DNA of 23,661 nucleotides from Candidatus Omnitrophota bacterium (lineage in GTDB: Bacteria > Omnitrophota > Gorgyraeia > Duberdicusellales > 4484-171): the NCBI GenBank assembly GCA_023135855.1, contig JAGLSH010000003.1:1-23661 (forward strand), in the 5' to 3' direction. Both the position numbers and the translations under genes were made by a program. Shown in pieces: positions 20,311 through 23,661 of this stretch; the stretch's first letter is position 1, and each line of letters starts with the position of its first letter. The notes beneath the pieces were generated by a model. The model was not told the origin of the DNA, did no database searches, and saw nothing but the letters and a program-made list of their open reading frames with translations.

Positions 20311-22983
20311 TTATTCAAGCTTAAATTGCTTTTTCTTGAAAATATCAATGCAAGCATTTACTACTTGCTTATCATAAAGAATACCTTTATTCTTTTTAAT
20401 TTCAGCAAGAGCCTTCCCTATACCTAAAGCTGCTCGATAAGGACGGTAAGAGGCCATAGCTTCAACAACGTCAGCAACGGTTAAAACTTTTGTCTCAATT
20501 AAAATATCTTTACTAGAAATTCCTTTAGGGTATCCTGAACCATCCAGTTTTTCGTGATGTTGGAATACAATCATGGCAATCGGCCAAGGAAATTCTACCG
20601 GTTTTAAAATATCATAACCAATCTGAGGATGAGTCTTTATTATGCTAAACTCTAGCTCACTTAATTTACTAGGTTTACTAAGCATCTCTGCCGGTACATA
20701 GACTTTCCCAACATCATGAATAATAGAAGCCATACGTATACCTTCAATCTTATCCTTATCTAGCTTCATTTCTTCAGCTATTGTACAAGCTAAGCGTGCT
20801 ACTCTTCTCTGATGCCCAGCTGTATAAGGATCCTTTCTCTCAGCTGTTGCTGCTAAAGCAATAACTGTTTCCTCTAAAATTCTATGAGACTTATTAATGT
20901 TTTGTCTATGTTCATGTTCTATTTTTTTCTTAATAGTAATGTCGGATATAATTTCAACCACGCCGGAAACATTTCCCTCTAAATCTTTAATTGGATGAGC
21001 CCTTAAAAACCAAATCCTATCATCTGGCAAAGTCATCTCTGCTTCATGATAGTTGCCAGTTTTAAATACTCTTACTACCGGACAATTTTCGCAAAATGTT
21101 TTACGTTTATGCCACACATCACAACATCGCTTCCCTACTAGTTCTACAGGACTTAAATTTTTAGAAACTCCGGCAGCTTTATTAGCCCAAAGAATCATCA
21201 TGTCTTTACCATAATAGACAACCATTTCAGACAAACTATCTAAAATTCCAGTCTTCTCTTCCTCAGCTCTTCTCAAGGCTCTCTCTATTCTCCACCGCTC
21301 AGTTATATCTCTAACAATAGCACAAACATACTTCTGTCCATCATATTCCATATATTTACCATGAATTTCTACAGGAAATTGCTTACCTTCTCTAGTAATA
21401 AAATTGGTCTCGGTTTTTCCAATCCTATCTTTTTTCATTACTTTCCAACGCTTTGGCCAAGTCTGAGGAGTAAATTTGGCATCAATGTCAAATATCTTCA
21501 TTGCTGACAGCTCTTTATAAGAATAACCTAAAAGTTTACAAGCGGCACTATTCACATAAGAAATTTGCCCGCCAGCATCAACCCAAAGAGCAGCATCAGC
21601 CATATTATCAAAAACAAATTTAGTAATTGATAACTCTTCCTCAGCCTTCTTTTGTTTAGTAATATCTCTTAACGTGCTAACAAAAGCTTTAGGGTTACCT
21701 CTGACATCATTTAACAACGAACAACTTATGGCTCCAATAAAAGAACTTCCATCTTTTCTAAAAAGTGTAGTTTCAAAACTTATGTTTTCTCCAGTCTTCT
21801 GAAGTTTTTTTAAGTCTTCCTTTATTTCTTTTTTCCTCTGGTTAAGAACAAAATCTAAAATGCTTTTACCAATCATCTCTTCTTTAGAAGTAAATCCATG
21901 TAATTTTACAGCCTGTTGATTAACCATTGCGAATTTTCCATCTAAATCAATAAAAGCAACCCCATCTGGAGAAGCTTTAGTGAGAACTCGATAAAGTTCT
22001 AAATTTTGTTTCTCAGCCTCATGAGTATGCCTGCGTTCCTCCTCAATTCCAATAGCCGAAGCAATTATTTTAATTAAATTCTTATCATCTTCAGTGGGAA
22101 TAAAATCATTTTGATAAACAACACATAAAGAACCAAGAGAAATATTCCCCAGCTTGACAGCTGCACCAAGATAAGTCTTAAGCTTATATTTATTTACATT
22201 TAAATCAGTTTTAGCATATATAGTCTTATCTAGATTACGAACATAGAAAATTTTATTATCTTGCTTAATCAGATCATAGCAAATATGACCCTTAATTTTG
22301 TCTATAGTTTTATAATCTGGCGGTACATGCCATTGCCCAACAGCACAAAGCATTTCTCCATCTCCAAGACGATTATACAAAGCGCAGGTTGCCCCTAAAA
22401 TCTCTCCACACAAAACAACTAATTTATTAATATTTTTCTCGGGTTCAATTCCAAAACTCAAAAAACACTTATTCAACTTATCTAATCTTCTTTCCATTAA
22501 TCTTCGCTGAGTAATATCTTCTCCTGAACTTAAACTAGCAATTATTTCTCCTTGATCATTCTTAATGGCAGCATTATGCCAAGAGATTATCCGCTCCTCT
22601 CTTTTTTTCGTCAAAATCGAATTCTCATAATATTCAACAAACTTTTTTTCTCCGGAAATAATCTTTAAAAAAATATTTTTAATTTCATCCTTAATTTCCC
22701 CGGAAACAAAATTACTAAACCACTCTTTACCAATAATCTCTTTTTGAGAATATCCTAGAATTTCAGCGCCTTTTTTATTTATTAGTACTACCTTACCTGT
22801 CTTATCAATAAGCACTATCATTACTCCGGCGATGTCAAGATAATTTTGTGCCAGTTCCTTCTCTTCAGACAGTCTTTTCTCAGACCATTCATATTGCCGC
22901 TTCATTACCCCAAATTCAGCGACCTCTTGACGCAAGTTCTCCAGCTCTTTAATTGCTTCTTTGCTTAACTTTTCTTTACTCAT
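20311..22983 (-). CDS. Multi-PAS/GAF sensor HD-GYP cyclic-di-GMP phosphodiesterase
   Basis: This is a predicted soluble sensor enzyme that degrades cyclic di-GMP. There is no membrane segment in its 890 aa. In order: a short coiled coil, PAS1 (about 45-160), GAF (about 175-318), PAS2 (330-445), PAS3 (450-565), PAS4 (572-688) and HD-GYP (705-885). The catalytic domain is intact: H724 in AGHQRR, HD (756-757), HH (809-810), DGSGYP (814-819) and VADVVEAM (836-843). PAS4 carries C620, C621, C631 and C634 in the CC...C-x2-CP form common in sensory PAS domains, which might hold metal or sense redox state. The input signals are unknown. The ATG at 22983 has only a weak AAGAAAG before it, and a perfect terminator sits 10-44 nt upstream, so expression may be attenuated. 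It could control the secreted cluster downstream, but that is inference. Confidence 0.95.
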   Translation of the reverse strand: MSKEKLSKEAIKELENLRQEVAEFGVMKRQYEWSEKRLSEEKELAQNYLDIAGVMIVLIDKTGKVVLINKKGAEILGYSQKEIIGKEWFSNFVSGEIKDEIKNIFLKIISGEKKFVEYYENSILTKKREERIISWHNAAIKNDQGEIIASLSSGEDITQRRLMERRLDKLNKCFLSFGIEPEKNINKLVVLCGEILGATCALYNRLGDGEMLCAVGQWHVPPDYKTIDKIKGHICYDLIKQDNKIFYVRNLDKTIYAKTDLNVNKYKLKTYLGAAVKLGNISLGSLCVVYQNDFIPTEDDKNLIKIIASAIGIEEERRHTHEAEKQNLELYRVLTKASPDGVAFIDLDGKFAMVNQQAVKLHGFTSKEEMIGKSILDFVLNQRKKEIKEDLKKLQKTGENISFETTLFRKDGSSFIGAISCSLLNDVRGNPKAFVSTLRDITKQKKAEEELSITKFVFDNMADAALWVDAGGQISYVNSAACKLLGYSYKELSAMKIFDIDAKFTPQTWPKRWKVMKKDRIGKTETNFITREGKQFPVEIHGKYMEYDGQKYVCAIVRDITERWRIERALRRAEEEKTGILDSLSEMVVYYGKDMMILWANKAAGVSKNLSPVELVGKRCCDVWHKRKTFCENCPVVRVFKTGNYHEAEMTLPDDRIWFLRAHPIKDLEGNVSGVVEIISDITIKKKIEHEHRQNINKSHRILEETVIALAATAERKDPYTAGHQRRVARLACTIAEEMKLDKDKIEGIRMASIIHDVGKVYVPAEMLSKPSKLSELEFSIIKTHPQIGYDILKPVEFPWPIAMIVFQHHEKLDGSGYPKGISSKDILIETKVLTVADVVEAMASYRPYRAALGIGKALAEIKKNKGILYDKQVVNACIDIFKKKQFKLE

Positions 22984-22992
22984 ATCTTTCTT

Positions 22993-23027
22993 AAAAATAA
23001 AAAAACAGCTTTCTAGGAAAGCTGTTT
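22993..23027 (-). terminator. Intrinsic terminator or attenuator before the HD-GYP gene
   Basis: On the minus strand there is a perfect 11-bp stem AAACAGCTTTC/GAAAGCTGTTT with a CTA loop and a long T-rich tail. It ends 10 nt before the HD-GYP start codon and about 60 nt after the predicted start of the transcript from the promoter at 23093-23121. Confidence 0.9.
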
Positions 23028-23086
23028 CTGGAATTAATTTTTTTTCTTTGTCCTTTCATATGGTATTTATTAAGTAAATAACGCGA
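22993..23086 (-). ncRNA. Candidate small RNA or attenuated leader (about 95 nt)
   Basis: A strong promoter and a perfect terminator bound this segment without a protein gene between them. The transcript would be either a free small RNA or the leader of the HD-GYP mRNA when the terminator is bypassed. A 22-codon frame (MKGQRKKINSRNSFPRKLF...; 22991-23059), rich in Lys/Arg and running through the terminator, lacks a Shine-Dalgarno site. It could be a leader peptide or chance. Confidence 0.45.
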
Positions 23087-23092
23087 TAATTA

Positions 23093-23121
23093 AATATAGC
23101 ATATTTTATATTTTTTGTCAA
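23093..23121 (-). promoter_or_regulatory. Strong sigma70-type promoter upstream of the HD-GYP gene
   Basis: On the minus strand there is a perfect TTGACA, a 17-bp A/T-rich spacer and TATATT. It is the best promoter in the window, located 28 nt after the SpoU methyltransferase stop. Confidence 0.75.
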
Positions 23122-23148
23122 AAACCACTCTCTATCTCAGGCAATCGT

Positions 23149-23661
23149 CTACTTGCTGTGGCTTTCTAGTTGTTTCACTATCTGATAGCAAAAAATAGAA
23201 CAAGAAATAGCTACATTAAAAGAAAGCGGTGCTCCTCGCATCGGAATATGAGTCTTAATATCAAGATGTTTTTCAATGCCATATCTCATTCCTTTGCCTT
23301 CAGAACCTAAGACAAAGCATAAGGGGAAAGGTAAGCTAATATTACTAATATCTTCACCTCCTTCAGTTGCTGTGCCAACAATCCACCACCCTTTTTTCTT
23401 TGCTGCAAGCAAAGCATTAGTAAGATTAGAAACCATAACTACTGAAGTATAATTTTCTCCTCCAGAAGCAACATGTAAGACTGTTTCATTTACTTCACAA
23501 GCTTTATGCTTAGGAATAACCACTGCGAATTTACCAAAACAAGCAGTAGTGCGAATTATCGCCCCTAAATTTTGAGGGTCAAACACTCTATCAAGAAAAA
23601 TAAGCGATAATTGCTCACCCTTGCCTTTATTCAATAAATCCTCTAAATCAATATACTCAAA
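23149..23661 (-). CDS. SpoU/TrmH-family RNA 2'-O-methyltransferase (5' end outside window)
   Basis: This is an S-adenosylmethionine-dependent ribose methyltransferase of the SPOUT class, probably modifying 23S rRNA or tRNA. The three SpoU motifs are present: DPQNLGAIIRTTACFG (motif 1), LCFVLGSEGKGM (motif 2) and IPMRGAPLSFNVAISCSIFCYQ (motif 3, with the knot-forming NVA). The frame has no stop up to the window edge and reads upstream as FEYIDLEDLLNKG, so the TTG at 23634 is not the true start. The missing part should hold the N-terminal substrate-binding domain seen in RlmB-type enzymes. The linker LEDLL...SLIFLD suits RlmB, but the exact target is undetermined. Motif 3 has APLSFNVA, where many members have SLNVS-type endings, a minor variant. 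Confidence 0.93.
   Translation of the reverse strand, partial: FEYIDLEDLLNKGKGEQLSLIFLDRVFDPQNLGAIIRTTACFGKFAVVIPKHKACEVNETVLHVASGGENYTSVVMVSNLTNALLAAKKKGWWIVGTATEGGEDISNISLPFPLCFVLGSEGKGMRYGIEKHLDIKTHIPMRGAPLSFNVAISCSIFCYQIVKQLESHSK

Overview
All recognisable genes lie on the minus strand of an AT-rich, Gram-negative-type chromosome. Transcription runs from high to low coordinates. The organism has an outer membrane: there is a beta-barrel porin, there are lipoproteins, and there is a YdbH/YnbE/YdbL-like inter-membrane module. The mix of an alginate-export-type porin, a GH94-like protein, DUF502 and many secreted TPR or Cys-rich proteins of unknown function resembles uncultivated PVC-side lineages such as Omnitrophota. 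That placement is inference from gene content, not a demonstrated assignment.

Region by region, in transcription order. (1) 23661-20311: a 5'-truncated SpoU/TrmH-family rRNA methyltransferase. Next comes a strong promoter that runs into a perfect intrinsic terminator just before a large PAS/GAF/HD-GYP c-di-GMP phosphodiesterase (either a small RNA or an attenuated leader). (2) 20228-13238: a small lipoprotein with its own promoter. After it comes a second promoter driving two tiny membrane peptides (39 and 44 aa, strong Shine-Dalgarno sites), a secreted TPR/helical-repeat protein, a secreted protein with a domain here called GFWIN, a secreted caspase-fold protease with an intact His/Cys dyad and an EF-hand loop, a TSP1-like protein separated from a helical C-terminal region by a frameshift, and a secreted protein with two more GFWIN domains and an eight-Cys tail. 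This tightly packed cluster is the most novel part of the window. (3) 13209-11525: a short YdbH/AsmA-like protein, a lipoprotein that looks like a natural YnbE-YdbL fusion, and a small two-helix membrane protein ending in a terminator. (4) 11390-5904: a DUF502 membrane protein, a 1070-aa GH94-like carbohydrate-active protein, and a porin whose promoter carries a perfect cre/LacI-type operator, which suggests sugar-responsive uptake. (5) 5568-1: a LOG-family protein, a zinc-ribbon protein, tRNA-Ser(GGA), tadA, tRNA-Ser(GCU), a Na/Ca-type antiporter, dnaX, recR and the start of another tRNA.

The housekeeping section (roughly 4000-5850) is full of small repeats. These are a heptanucleotide array with its own inverted copy, a palindrome present in two dispersed copies, a 17-bp element inserted inside two coding regions in different frames, and mutually exclusive hairpins downstream of tRNA-Ser(GGA). 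No transposase, CRISPR array or rRNA gene was seen.
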